Counted from the first letter of the stretch, positions 1-8,980 are shown. The stretch is 64,000 bases of DNA from Candidatus Korarchaeum sp. (GCA_038888615.1 JAWAID010000002.1:689654-753653); one strand, 5' to 3'. Numbers and translations are program-made. Notes: generated by a model from the sequence alone, not told the origin.

Positions 1-1
1 A

Positions 2-208
2 AAGTTGGCTCACAGCATCTTCTCCCATATAGTAAAGCTGAGGGATGAGATGAAGCTGACCTTCCTCATAATAGAGCATAGACTAGACATTGCGCTCAAG
101 TACGTCGACTTCGTGTACGCGATGCATCAAGGGAGAGTAATTGCCAGTGGGACCCCCGATGAGATCGCCAGGAACGAGCAGGTCAGGATGGTTTACGTGG
201 GTGGTTGA
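2..208 (+). CDS. livG: LivG-type ABC transporter ATPase, C-terminal part (cut by window edge)
   Basis: Only about the last 68 residues lie in the window. The frame is open to the left edge, so the TTG at 5 is an internal codon and not a start. The visible part has the ABC switch-loop histidine in IIEHRLDIA, followed by the usual tail of branched-chain amino-acid ATPases (GRVIASGTPDEI, then a short Y-V-G end). It is followed directly by livF, livH and livM on the same strand, so it is one of the two cytoplasmic ATPases of this importer. The Walker motifs and any substrate-binding protein would lie to the left of the window. Confidence 0.85.
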   Translation, partial: KLAHSIFSHIVKLRDEMKLTFLIIEHRLDIALKYVDFVYAMHQGRVIASGTPDEIARNEQVRMVYVGG

Positions 209-210
209 TC

Positions 211-915
211 ATGCTATCCGTAGAGGGATTGAACTCCGGCTATGGGAAGCTGCATGTGCTTTACGACGTTTCACTTGAGTGTGGGAGGAAGGAGATCGTC
301 TCGGTGATAGGCCCTAACGGGGCTGGGAAGACCACTTTATTGAACAGCATCTTCGGCATAGCGGACATCTACTCGGGTAGAGTTAAGCTGGATGGTGAGG
401 ACATATCAGGGCTCCCCCCGCATAGCATAGCGAGGAAGGGAGTTGCTTATGTCCTTCAGATGATAAACATATTCTCAGAGCTATCGGTTGAGGAGAACCT
501 GAGGATCTCGATGACCTTCTCTAAGACAGGAGAAGATGTCCTTGACTACGTATATGAACTCTTTCCGATCCTTAAGGAGAGAAGGAAGCAGAGAGCCGGT
601 ACTCTGAGCGGAGGAGAGCGTCAGATGCTCGCGATAAGCATAGGACTCGTGAGGAGCCCGAAGCTGCTGCTACTGGACGAGCCCACCGCGGGCCTGATGC
701 CCCTCTACGTTAACCTGATAATGAAGAAAATAGGTGAGATAAGGGATCAAAGGGATCTGAGCATTATCTTGGTTGAACAAAATGTCCAGAAAGCTCTTGA
801 AGTTGCTGATAAGGTATACGTATTGGTCAGCGGTCAGGTTGTTTTCAAGGGTCTCCCCTCTGAGCTGGTGAGCGAGAGGGAGATAATGAGGCTCTACTTA
901 GGGGTGGGTGATTGA
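211..915 (+). CDS. livF: Branched-chain amino-acid ABC transporter ATPase LivF
   Basis: Cytoplasmic ATPase that powers uptake of branched-chain or related amino acids with LivG, LivH and LivM. All ABC motifs are visible: Walker A GPNGAGKT (about residues 34-41), signature LSGGERQ (about 132), and Walker B LLLLDEP followed by TAGLMP, the LivF-type D-loop region. A TTG at 205 overlaps the previous stop, but the ATG at 211 gives the normal family N-terminus (MLSVEGLNSGYG) and is preferred. It abuts livG upstream and its stop touches the livH start, so the four genes are probably one transcript. The second liv operon at 34775-39457 has its own LivF with a different D-loop (SMGLAP). Confidence 0.93.
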   Translation: MLSVEGLNSGYGKLHVLYDVSLECGRKEIVSVIGPNGAGKTTLLNSIFGIADIYSGRVKLDGEDISGLPPHSIARKGVAYVLQMINIFSELSVEENLRISMTFSKTGEDVLDYVYELFPILKERRKQRAGTLSGGERQMLAISIGLVRSPKLLLLDEPTAGLMPLYVNLIMKKIGEIRDQRDLSIILVEQNVQKALEVADKVYVLVSGQVVFKGLPSELVSEREIMRLYLGVGD

Positions 916-1824
916 ATGCAGGCTGCGATATCTCCAGCTACACTCATATCCGCTTTAGTTTGGTCCTCCATCCTGTCGCTCACCGCAATAGGTATAACCC
1001 TACTCTACAGGACCACCAGGGTCCCTAACTTCGCTCACGCATCGTTCGTCACCACTGGGATATACGCCTCCACGATAGTTTGGGTCTTCGGGTTCCATCC
1101 TTACCTTGGGATCCCAGTAGGATTTGTACTAGGAGGTTTAGAGGCCGTCTTGTTATTCTATGCAATTCTAGAACCGCTTAGGAGAAGAAAAGCGTCTATA
1201 TTCCTCCTGATGATAGCTACTCTCTCGTTCGACATCCTGATGTACGGGGTCCTCAACGTCCTCGCCGATACTCTGCAATTCGAGTTCAAGATACTCTCGA
1301 GGAACATCTACTTCGTCCCGATGGACTTCAACATCGGTGGAATTCAGGGGGTGGTCCTGATCTCCTTCGCTACGTTCTTAGCGACCTTCATATCGCTCCA
1401 GTTGCTCCTCTACAGGACTAACTTAGGTGTCGCTTTGAGGGCATGCATGGAGAACCCCGCTTTAGCTCAGACACTGGGGGTCAATGTCTCCAGAATGCTC
1501 CTGCTCTCCTGGTTCATAGCGGGCGCTACTGCGGGAGTGGCCGGTGCGCTGATGCCCTTCTACCAGATGTGCAACGTCTTCACGGGCACGTACTACTTAG
1601 CGGAGATGTTCTGCGCTAGTATAATGGGAGGGCTGGATTACCTAATCGGAGCACCCATCGGTAGTTTCATATTGGGATTCGCTAAGATACTTCTCCTCTC
1701 GTTCTTAGCCTCAGTGATAGGTCCAGATATAATCAATTACATGATGATAATACCTCTAGGCGTCATGGTCATAGTGCTAGCGACTCTGCCGACGGGGATA
1801 GCCTCCCTGATCATGAGGAGATGA
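916..1824 (+). CDS. livH: Branched-chain amino-acid ABC transporter permease LivH
   Basis: Integral membrane permease of the liv importer, 302 residues, the usual family length. The N-terminal hydrophobic helix is followed by the LivH landmark N-F-A-H-A-S-F near residue 38, where most homologues have a similar N-x-A-H/Q-G motif. Six to eight more hydrophobic segments follow, with a cytoplasmic loop near residues 180-195 (ACMENPALAQTLGVNV) corresponding to the ATPase-contact loop. The ATG immediately follows the livF stop, which implies translational coupling. Substrate cannot be read from the sequence, since this family also includes urea and general amino-acid systems. Confidence 0.92.
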   Translation: MQAAISPATLISALVWSSILSLTAIGITLLYRTTRVPNFAHASFVTTGIYASTIVWVFGFHPYLGIPVGFVLGGLEAVLLFYAILEPLRRRKASIFLLMIATLSFDILMYGVLNVLADTLQFEFKILSRNIYFVPMDFNIGGIQGVVLISFATFLATFISLQLLLYRTNLGVALRACMENPALAQTLGVNVSRMLLLSWFIAGATAGVAGALMPFYQMCNVFTGTYYLAEMFCASIMGGLDYLIGAPIGSFILGFAKILLLSFLASVIGPDIINYMMIIPLGVMVIVLATLPTGIASLIMRR

Positions 1825-1834
1825 GGTGGTCATT

Positions 1835-2890
1835 ATGGAGCAGTTATTGGAGCAAATAATCCTTTTCGTCACCAGCTTCATCGCAGTGTACTCAGTTTAC
1901 CTCATATCCACGGTGAGCTTGAACATCCAGAGGGGTTTCGCCGGTATCCCGCAATTCGGCCTGATATTCTCAACGGCGGGGGCCGCCTACGTGATAGGCA
2001 ACCTTTCGCCCAGAATCGCCCTCTGGGTGCTCGGGATAAAGACGGATTTGGATCCTATAACTGAGAGCTCCGGTGTCTTAGCTTTGATAAATCCTCAACT
2101 GAACTCACAGCCCCTTCTCTCGATCGGGCTCTTCATACTCTTCTTGCTGATAGGGGCTATCGTCGGCGCCATTCTGGGTCTGATACAGGTAGCGCCAGCC
2201 ATAAGGTTGAGGATCGATTACCTAGCCATAACGCTGCTAGCCTTTGGTGAGATCGCTAACGTGATTGCTAGGGCGTATAAACCACTGATAGGAGGGGAAT
2301 ACGGTGTTCAAGTGCCTTCCCTATTCGGGTGGGCTGGCAAGAACACTATGACCGTCATGACGCTCTCGATGTTACTGATAGCGCTCCTCGTTTACGCCTA
2401 CGCCGAGTACCTGGGCAGCACCCCGATAGGGAGGACGATGAAGGCGATAAGGGATAATGAGGTCGCGGCCGCTGCGCTAGGGAAGAGTCTGGTCAAGTAC
2501 AGGGCCATAGCCATAGTTATAGGATCCGCTTTCTGCGGTATGGCCGGTGTTCTATGGGCCTTCTTCAACGGTAGTGTGATGCCAGGACAGTTCGTCAGGT
2601 TCAACTGGACCTTCCTACCGTGGCTCATGCTTCTACTAGGGGGCATCGGCAACAACAGGGGGGCTCTCCTGGGCGCTACAGTGTTCGTCATACTCGATAG
2701 GTTCATAACGTACTACAAGCATGAGCTCGTCGGCGTACTACCTTTCGACGTCATATGGCTCTATCAAATCCTACTGGGACTCATAACGGCTATAATACTC
2801 ATCTATAGGCCCCAGGGACTCCTTCCGGAGAGGCCTCGCATACCCAAGGATGTCAGGGAGAGGTTCAGGAGAGCTCAGGCGACGAGTTAA
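1835..2890 (+). CDS. livM: Branched-chain amino-acid ABC transporter permease LivM
   Basis: Second membrane permease of the liv importer, pairing with LivH. It is about 351 residues with many hydrophobic helices. A GFAGIPQFG motif after the first helix and a loop containing RTMKAIRDNEVAAAALGKS mark it as LivM. A GTG at 1826 is possible, but GAGGTGGT at about 1824-1831 is a good ribosome-binding site for the ATG at 1835. It is the last gene of this operon; a T-rich stretch and a new promoter follow before the hydroxyproline gene. Confidence 0.92.
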   Translation: MEQLLEQIILFVTSFIAVYSVYLISTVSLNIQRGFAGIPQFGLIFSTAGAAYVIGNLSPRIALWVLGIKTDLDPITESSGVLALINPQLNSQPLLSIGLFILFLLIGAIVGAILGLIQVAPAIRLRIDYLAITLLAFGEIANVIARAYKPLIGGEYGVQVPSLFGWAGKNTMTVMTLSMLLIALLVYAYAEYLGSTPIGRTMKAIRDNEVAAAALGKSLVKYRAIAIVIGSAFCGMAGVLWAFFNGSVMPGQFVRFNWTFLPWLMLLLGGIGNNRGALLGATVFVILDRFITYYKHELVGVLPFDVIWLYQILLGLITAIILIYRPQGLLPERPRIPKDVRERFRRAQATS

Positions 2891-2993
2891 TTTTGCCTAA
2901 AGCAACCTCACCCCTTTTTAATCTAACACAGATTTTCCCCATGCCCCGAGGAGCCTTTTAATTTTTCAGCCATAGACACGATCGGTGTAGCCC

Positions 2994-4037
2994 ATGAGAG
3001 CGCTCGATAGGATGAGGGACTGGGTGCCGCCGAGTGAGTGGTTGGCGGTGACCACGATAGAGACTCACACGGCGGGGGAGCCCCTGAGGATAGTGACCTC
3101 AGGCATTCCCGAGATTCCGGGGAGGAGCGTGCTGGAGAAGAGGAGGTACTTCATGGAGAACCTTGATCACCTGAGGAGGGCCCTTATACTGGAGCCGAGG
3201 GGGCACGCTGACATGTACGGTGCTGTGATAACTGAGCCCTCGTCGAAGGAAGCTCACTTCGGTGTCATATTCATGCACAACGAGGGCTACAGTACCGGTT
3301 GCGGACACGCTGTAATCGCCTTAGCTAAGGTCGCTGTCCTCACTGGTATAGTGGAGGTAGCTGAGCCCACGACCGAGGTGAGGATAGAGACCCCCTCCGG
3401 TCTGGTAAGGGCCTTCGTCGAGGTGAGGGATGGCAAGGTAGGTGGGGTGAGGTTCCAGAACGTACCCTCATTCGTTTACGCTCTGGATAATGAGGTGGAG
3501 GTCGATGGTATCGGAAGAGTGAGGTACGATCTAGCTTTCGGAGGGGCATTTTACGCCTTCGTTAACGCTGAGGATCTGGGATTGAGGTGCGTTCCCGATG
3601 ACTACAGGAGGCTCATAGATGCGGGGATGAGGGTTAAGAGGGCTGTCATGAGGAGCCTCGAAGTGAGGCATCCGTTTGAGGAGGACCTCAGCTTCCTTTA
3701 CGGGACCATATTCGTCTGCCCTCCTGAGAGTGAGGGCTCTCACAGCAGACACGTGACTGTGTTCGCTGAGGGCGAGGTCGATAGATGCCCCACAGGTACT
3801 GGAGTGAGCGCTAGGCTACCTATACTTCTGGCCAGAGGTGAGGTGGGAGTGGGGGAGGAGCTGGTCTTCGAGAGCATAATAAACACGAAGTTCACCGGGA
3901 GGATAGTCGGTTTGGTGAGATACGGTCCCTACGATGCTGTAATACCGGAGGTAGGGGGAGATGCACATGTGATCGCGAAGAACACGTTCCTACTGGACCC
4001 GGAGGACCCTCTCAGGTACGGTTTCCTCTTAAGGTGA
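2994..4037 (+). CDS. trans-3-hydroxy-L-proline dehydratase (proline racemase family)
   Basis: Cytosolic enzyme of the proline racemase superfamily, 347 residues. The family start motif (TTIETHTAGEPLRI, about residues 20-33) is clear. Proline racemase and hydroxyproline epimerase use two catalytic cysteines. Here the first is present (Cys103 in GYSTGCGHA), but the second site reads DRCPTGTG with Thr267 in the cysteine position. In characterised members a Cys/Thr pair marks trans-3-hydroxy-L-proline dehydratase (giving pyrroline-2-carboxylate), so dehydration rather than racemisation is inferred. It lies between an amino-acid importer and a permease, consistent with catabolism of imported hydroxyproline. 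A TATA-like CTTTTAATTT lies near 2953. Confidence 0.85.
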   Translation: MRALDRMRDWVPPSEWLAVTTIETHTAGEPLRIVTSGIPEIPGRSVLEKRRYFMENLDHLRRALILEPRGHADMYGAVITEPSSKEAHFGVIFMHNEGYSTGCGHAVIALAKVAVLTGIVEVAEPTTEVRIETPSGLVRAFVEVRDGKVGGVRFQNVPSFVYALDNEVEVDGIGRVRYDLAFGGAFYAFVNAEDLGLRCVPDDYRRLIDAGMRVKRAVMRSLEVRHPFEEDLSFLYGTIFVCPPESEGSHSRHVTVFAEGEVDRCPTGTGVSARLPILLARGEVGVGEELVFESIINTKFTGRIVGLVRYGPYDAVIPEVGGDAHVIAKNTFLLDPEDPLRYGFLLR

Positions 4038-4196
4038 TGCTAAAATTTTTTATCATAGGACGGGCGGACGCGCTCAACCCAGGGACCACCGAGCCCCTGG
4101 GCTCCCTGAGACTCATTCATCGGTCCGGCCTGAGTTGGACGATGGTGAAGTAAGAGGTCATATGTTAAGATTTTTTCCAGTTAGAGAGGCGTAATC

Positions 4197-4203
4197 TTTA
4201 TAA
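4197..4203 (+). promoter_or_regulatory. TATA box of the amino-acid permease gene
   Basis: TTTATAA, centred at 4200. Archaeal transcription usually starts about 26 bp downstream, here near 4226. That lies after the first available ATG (4207) and so argues for initiation of the permease at 4243. Confidence 0.55.
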
Positions 4204-4242
4204 GAAATGCAAAGAAGTTCGGGTAACCCCACGGTAGTGGTG

Positions 4243-5886
4243 ATGCGAATGCCTTCCGAGGGCGGTGGTATAGTACCTAAGGAGGTCTTCGCCAGAAGAG
4301 CGAGCGGTCTAGTTAGGGAGGCTAGCCTCATAGACGCTTTCTCCTTCGGCTTCTTGAATCAAGGACCGGCTGTTGCGATATGGACCCTGCTGAGCTGGGG
4401 AATATGGCTCTTCCCATCCGGGGATCTACTCAACTCGGTATGGATAGCCACCTTCTTCGGCGTCTTCGGTGCAGCACTGGTCTGGGGCATTCTAGGGGCC
4501 TCGATGCCCAGGAGCGGAGGAAGTTACGTCTACAACACCAGGATATTGCATCCGGCCATAGGTATGGCGGTGAGCTTCGCTGAGTACTTCGTCTGGTGGC
4601 TCTGGGGTATAATACTCTCACCCTGGGTAGCCGATCCCGGCTTGACGACTCTCTTCGGCATGTTGGAGATGCCTGAGGCCGCTGAGTGGTGCGCCTCACC
4701 ACTGGGCATGTTCATAGTAGCCTCCATAGTCAACTTCCTAGGTTACCTCTTCACCTTCTACGGACTGAGGTGGTACCTGTGGCATCAGAGGACGATGATG
4801 GTCCTCTCCATAATATTCCTCTCGGTAGTCGGAATCGTGCTGGGCATGCACTCCCACGAGGAGTTCGTGGCCGCTTGGAACGCGATGGCAGCCCAATACG
4901 GCTCCCTCGACTACGAGAGCATGATACAGGCCGCTATGGAGGCCGATCCAAGGGTGTTCGCTCCCGCGGCTGGGGTCCTCTGGGGGACCATGGGTCTAGT
5001 GGTGGTGAACGCCTGGTGGGCTAGGTACGGCTTAGATCTGAACGTGATGGCCGGGGAGATAAAGAGGCCTCAGAGGAACATAATGATAGCTCAGGTGAGC
5101 TCCGTAGTTGCTCCAGCTGTATTCGTCCTGATATTCGCTACGCTCTTCCCGAGCGTCGTTGGAAGGGACTTCATGTATGCCCTAGCCGTGGCTGACAACG
5201 TCGGGCTCGAGGGCTACAACATGCCTTTCCCGCCGAACTTCATGGGAGTCACCAGGGTCTTCCTGGACATAACGAACCCGCTAGGTTACACTCTGGCTTT
5301 GATAGCGGCCCTTAGCTTCATAATATGCGATTACATGTACATACCGCTGGGCTACGTGGCCGCCAGCAGGATAGCCGTGGCCTGGGGCATGGACAGGATG
5401 GGGCCGAGGTGGTTCTCGGAGGTTAACCCGAGGTGGGCATCCCCAGTTAAGAACCTGACGTTCTTCTTCATCGCTTGTGAGTTAGGGATAGCGCTTTACT
5501 GCTTCGGAGGAGCGGGTCCCATATCCTCACTCGACTGCCCAGCCACCGAAGGTATGTCTTTGTGGGGAGTCACCGCATTAGGTGCTTTGATATTCCCGTT
5601 CGTCAGGAAGGTCAGGTCCATATGGGAGACCTCTCCCTACAGGAACTGGCGCATAGGGCCAATTCACATAATCTCGATCGCAGCGATAGTGGACCTGATA
5701 AACGTGGCCATAATAGAGTACTTCTACTACACCACTCCCGAGCTGGAGGGCATCTCGATCGAGGGATTGATAGCGTTCATCTTCGTCTGGACCGGCGGGA
5801 TGCTCTGGTGGGCCTACTGGAGGTGGAGGAACAAGAAGGAGGGCATAGATATAGATCTGGCCTGGAAGGAGTTGCCCCCAGAATGA
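4243..5886 (+). CDS. APC-family amino-acid permease
   Basis: Cytoplasmic-membrane amino-acid transporter with about 12 hydrophobic segments. Family hallmarks are visible: PRSGGSYVYNTRILHP (about residue 85) after the second helix, and AGEIKRPQRNI (about 270), the APC loop motif. I chose the ATG at 4243 because a TATA box at 4197-4203 would place the RNA start after the ATG at 4207; a GGTGGTG stretch precedes 4243, and 4249 is also possible. It follows the 3-hydroxyproline dehydratase on the same strand after 170 bp with its own promoter. The substrate is not readable, but imino or amino acids for the neighbouring catabolic enzyme would be reasonable. Confidence 0.88.
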   Translation: MRMPSEGGGIVPKEVFARRASGLVREASLIDAFSFGFLNQGPAVAIWTLLSWGIWLFPSGDLLNSVWIATFFGVFGAALVWGILGASMPRSGGSYVYNTRILHPAIGMAVSFAEYFVWWLWGIILSPWVADPGLTTLFGMLEMPEAAEWCASPLGMFIVASIVNFLGYLFTFYGLRWYLWHQRTMMVLSIIFLSVVGIVLGMHSHEEFVAAWNAMAAQYGSLDYESMIQAAMEADPRVFAPAAGVLWGTMGLVVVNAWWARYGLDLNVMAGEIKRPQRNIMIAQVSSVVAPAVFVLIFATLFPSVVGRDFMYALAVADNVGLEGYNMPFPPNFMGVTRVFLDITNPLGYTLALIAALSFIICDYMYIPLGYVAASRIAVAWGMDRMGPRWFSEVNPRWASPVKNLTFFFIACELGIALYCFGGAGPISSLDCPATEGMSLWGVTALGALIFPFVRKVRSIWETSPYRNWRIGPIHIISIAAIVDLINVAIIEYFYYTTPELEGISIEGLIAFIFVWTGGMLWWAYWRWRNKKEGIDIDLAWKELPPE

Positions 5887-5949
5887 CACATCCCCTTATA
5901 TTATTTTTATGATGCCCTCCACTGAGTTATCCGTGAGGCGGGTGATCTC

Positions 5950-6882
5950 ATGACCAGGATCCTGTTCATTACGGACGTGCACGGGTCCGAATACGTATTT
6001 AGGAAGTTCCTGAACGCTATACCGATATACAAGGCTGACGTGGGCATCCTACTCGGGGACCTGGCTGGAAAGCTCATAATACCCATAGTGAGGAACCCAG
6101 ATGGCACTTACATCAGCACGTTCTTCGGAGGTACTTACAAGTTCAAGGAGAAGGAGCTGGATGACGTGAAGAAGAGGATCTCGATAGCCGGTTACTACCC
6201 GATAATCGTAACGAAAGACGAGCTGGATGAGATAGAAAAGAACCCTGAGCTCAAGGACAAGCTGTTCGTGGAGAACATAAAGGCCAGGCTGAGCAGCTGG
6301 ATGAGGTTAGCTGAGGAGAGGTTGAGGGGGAAGAACGTCAGGATATTCGTAGCTGCCGGTAACGATGACCCATTCGAGGTAGAGGAAGTGCTGAACAGTA
6401 GCGATTTCGTCATCAATGCTGGTATGAAGAGGGTCTGGGTCGACGATCACCACGAGATGATAACGCTACCCTACTCCAACCCCACCCCCTGGAGGACCCC
6501 TAGGGAAGTGCCTGAGGAGAGGCTCGAGGATCTCATAGAGGAGTTGGTTAAGCAGGTGGAGAACATGGAAAATGCGATATTCAACTTCCACGTCCCTCCA
6601 TATGACTCAGGCCTTGACCTAGCTCCGAAGCTCTCCAAAGATCTGACGCCATCCGTGAGCGAGATGATCCCCGTGGGTAGCGTAGCCGTCAGGAGGGCCA
6701 TAGAGAGGTACCAGCCCATGATGGGGCTTCACGGGCACATACACGAATCCAAGGGCGTCTGTAACATAGGCAGGACGGTGTGCTTCAACCCGGGAAGCGA
6801 GTACGGGGAGGGGATCCTGAAGGGGGTCCTCATAGACGTGGAGAGGGGTAAGGTTAAAGCCTACTCCTTCGTATCGGGGTGA
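5950..6882 (+). CDS. Calcineurin-like metallophosphoesterase
   Basis: A 310-residue phosphoesterase with the complete dinuclear metal site: D9 and H11 (TDVHG), D37 (LLGDLAG), N138 (AAGNDD), H214 (FHVPP), and H261/H263 (HGHIHES). This family hydrolyses phosphomono- or phosphodiesters; the substrate is unknown. The N-terminal half has an insertion (about residues 55-125, charged and helical) between the second and third motifs. Only four bases separate it from the downstream nucleotidyltransferase-fold gene, so the two are almost certainly co-translated and may act on the same nucleic acid or nucleotide substrate. It lacks the deeper motifs that would identify it as Mre11 or a cyclic nucleotide phosphodiesterase. 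Confidence 0.85.
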   Translation: MTRILFITDVHGSEYVFRKFLNAIPIYKADVGILLGDLAGKLIIPIVRNPDGTYISTFFGGTYKFKEKELDDVKKRISIAGYYPIIVTKDELDEIEKNPELKDKLFVENIKARLSSWMRLAEERLRGKNVRIFVAAGNDDPFEVEEVLNSSDFVINAGMKRVWVDDHHEMITLPYSNPTPWRTPREVPEERLEDLIEELVKQVENMENAIFNFHVPPYDSGLDLAPKLSKDLTPSVSEMIPVGSVAVRRAIERYQPMMGLHGHIHESKGVCNIGRTVCFNPGSEYGEGILKGVLIDVERGKVKAYSFVSG

Positions 6883-6886
6883 GAGC

Positions 6887-7693
6887 ATGAAGAGGTTCAG
6901 GTTGCCCTCCGAGATACCGATAGAGGAGTACCCCTCTCCCGAGGAGTTCATAGAGGAGGCTCAGGCCATAGTGGAGGGAGCTAGGGAGAGGGGGATAACC
7001 CTGAGGGTGATAGGGGGAATGGCCATCTACATGCACAGCAGGGAGTACGAGGACCTTTGGAAGAGGCTGAAGAGGTTAGGAGCTAAGGTTTTCACCGACA
7101 TAGACCTAGCTGGCTACTCGAAGGAGAGGGAAAAGATAGCTAAGTTCCTATCCGAGAGGGGTTACGAGGTCGACCAGAGGCTGCTGATGTACTACGGTAG
7201 GGTCAGGCAGATATACTACAGCGATAGGATACCCATGGTCGAGGTCTTCCTGGACAGGTTAGCGATGAACCACACTATAGAGTTCAAGGGGAGGCTTGAG
7301 AAGGACCCCCTAACGTTACCCCTAGCTGAGCTCCTCCTTGAGAAGCTGCAGATAGTTAAGATGAACGATAAGGACTTCAAGGACTCGATAGTACTGCTGA
7401 GGGCTCATGAGCTAGGTTGGGACGATGACGATAAGGTGAACCTGGAGGCTTTCAAGTTGCAGGGGTTGTTCGATGACTGGGGATTCTGGTACACCGTAAC
7501 TACGAACCTCCAGCTTTTAAGGAGCAAGATGGATGAGTACGATATTGAGGAGTCGCATAAGGTCGTGGTGAAGTCGAGGATAGATGAGCTCCTGAGGTAC
7601 TTGAACGAGACGCCCAAGTCGAAGAGGTGGGAGAAGAGGGCCAAGGTGGGGACGAAGGAGAAGTGGTACAATGAGGTGGAGGAGTGGCACTAA
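6887..7693 (+). CDS. Nucleotidyltransferase-fold protein (AbiEii/MNT-like)
   Basis: A 268-residue protein with a pol-beta nucleotidyltransferase core: a GG motif (RVIGGMAIYMHS, about residues 40-51) followed by D71-x-D73 (TDIDL). The region LLLEKLQIVKMNDKDFKD (about 150-167) is the helical segment typical of AbiEii-type and related transferases. The family transfers nucleotides to proteins, RNA or antibiotics; some members are type IV toxins. It is in tight operon with the metallophosphoesterase, which could remove what this enzyme adds. The C-terminal third is charged and unlike anything I recognise. The stop overlaps that of the convergent MFS gene by four bases. Confidence 0.72.
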   Translation: MKRFRLPSEIPIEEYPSPEEFIEEAQAIVEGARERGITLRVIGGMAIYMHSREYEDLWKRLKRLGAKVFTDIDLAGYSKEREKIAKFLSERGYEVDQRLLMYYGRVRQIYYSDRIPMVEVFLDRLAMNHTIEFKGRLEKDPLTLPLAELLLEKLQIVKMNDKDFKDSIVLLRAHELGWDDDDKVNLEAFKLQGLFDDWGFWYTVTTNLQLLRSKMDEYDIEESHKVVVKSRIDELLRYLNETPKSKRWEKRAKVGTKEKWYNEVEEWH

Positions 7694-8805
7694 TGCCTCC
7701 TCACGAGGGGTAGCGGTGCCACCAGCATCAGGGAGAAGGCCAATGCGAAGGGGACCACCGGGTGAAGGACCTCCCAGATGATCCCGCCCAAGTAGGAGCC
7801 CACTGAGTGGGATAAGCCCGATATAACTGTGACGATCCCGAATGCCGTGGCCCTGTTCTCCCTAACCGTGAGCTCGCTGAGGAAAGTGCCGAACGCCACT
7901 TCAGCGAAGGCGAAGAGGGAAGCGTAATAAAGTGAGAGGAAGATGAAGGCCGCATACGACCTGGAGAACGCCCATATAAGTGAGAACATCCCAGAGAACA
8001 CGAAGGAAATCACTAAGCCCTTGAGACCGCCGATCCTAGCCACGAAGGAGCCCGCTATCAAGCTCGAGAGTGATGTGAGCAGCTGGGCCGCGAAGAACAT
8101 CAACTGGACCTCCGTTAAATCGAATCCCATGAGCTTCTCAGCGTAAAGCGGTATTAAAGGCGAGATCACCCCGTTAGCTAATTGGAATATCACTATAGAC
8201 AGTGAGATGGGTAGGAAGACCGTTTTATGGGAGTGGTTAACTCTCTCGCTTGAGAAGGGAGGTTCAGAGAGGAGAGTCGCTCTGATGAGCAAGCAGGCGG
8301 TTGATACCAAGACTCCCGCGATGAAGAGGGAGTCGAACCCGAGGGAGGGTATCACGAAAGCGCCGATGAGGGGGCCTACGGCCCATCCCAAGTTCATCAG
8401 GAAGTTGTAGAAACCGAAGGCCCTCGCTATCCCGAATCTCCCCGATGACTCAGCTATCATGGAGCTGAAGGACGGGTTCTGGAGACCGGCGAAGAAGGAG
8501 GATAGCGTGACCGCTACCGTGACCGAGACCCAGTCCTTGAGGAATATCATGGATGCGTAGAAGGGGATGAAGGTCGATGTGGAGGTGAGTATCAACCTCC
8601 TCCTGCCGAACCTATCGGACATCATACCACCTGGTAGCTGCGAGAGGGCCCATGCTAGGCCTATCAGGGCGTAGCAGAGCCCGACATCGGAAACGCTAGC
8701 CCCTAATCCCTCTAAGTAGAGCGGAAGGATCATCCACCAGGAGCCGAACGTGACGTCTATTGCGAACGATGTGAGGGACAGCACGGTAACGTTCTCCTTC
8801 AGCAC
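7690..8805 (-). CDS. Major facilitator superfamily transporter
   Basis: Membrane transporter of 371 residues with about 12 hydrophobic helices. The MFS loop 2-3 signature is present (GGMMSDRFGRRRLIL, about residues 59-73), with a weaker repeat in the second half (SFVARIGGLKG). This places it among drug or small-solute antiporters; the substrate cannot be named. The start is a GTG at 8805 preceded by a purine-rich stretch; no in-frame ATG is available upstream. It converges on the nucleotidyltransferase gene and diverges from lysY, so it is probably a single-gene transcript. Confidence 0.85.
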   Translation of the reverse strand: MLKENVTVLSLTSFAIDVTFGSWWMILPLYLEGLGASVSDVGLCYALIGLAWALSQLPGGMMSDRFGRRRLILTSTSTFIPFYASMIFLKDWVSVTVAVTLSSFFAGLQNPSFSSMIAESSGRFGIARAFGFYNFLMNLGWAVGPLIGAFVIPSLGFDSLFIAGVLVSTACLLIRATLLSEPPFSSERVNHSHKTVFLPISLSIVIFQLANGVISPLIPLYAEKLMGFDLTEVQLMFFAAQLLTSLSSLIAGSFVARIGGLKGLVISFVFSGMFSLIWAFSRSYAAFIFLSLYYASLFAFAEVAFGTFLSELTVRENRATAFGIVTVISGLSHSVGSYLGGIIWEVLHPVVPFALAFSLMLVAPLPLVRRH

Positions 8806-8934
8806 GCTGCATCCCCCAACTGAGGTTTTACCGCTCGGTGAAGTGCCCCTTGACCACTAAAAACACCGCGGTCGGCTTGCTGGAGCGCATCTGATACTAC
8901 CTTCGAGTGAGTTGATCATCTATTCGTAGGTAAA

Positions 8935-8974
8935 GGTTTAAATTAGGGGAGTAAAACCCCATTAAATTAGGTGA
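8935..8974 (+). promoter_or_regulatory. lysY promoter and Shine-Dalgarno region
   Basis: A TATA-like GTTTAAATT sits at about 8935-8943. A GGGG(N7)CCCC inverted repeat (8946-8960) lies between two TAAATTA direct repeats, and AGGTGA (8969-8974) is a Shine-Dalgarno site. The predicted RNA start is near 8965. The Shine-Dalgarno position fixes translation start at about 8981, where there is no ATG, GTG or TTG in frame. Confidence 0.5.
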
Positions 8975-8980
8975 TTCGTA

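Noticed and set aside
4075-4120. CCCAGGG-type inverted repeats between the dehydratase and permease genes
   Set aside because: Short, GC-driven and not symmetric enough to call an operator or terminator.
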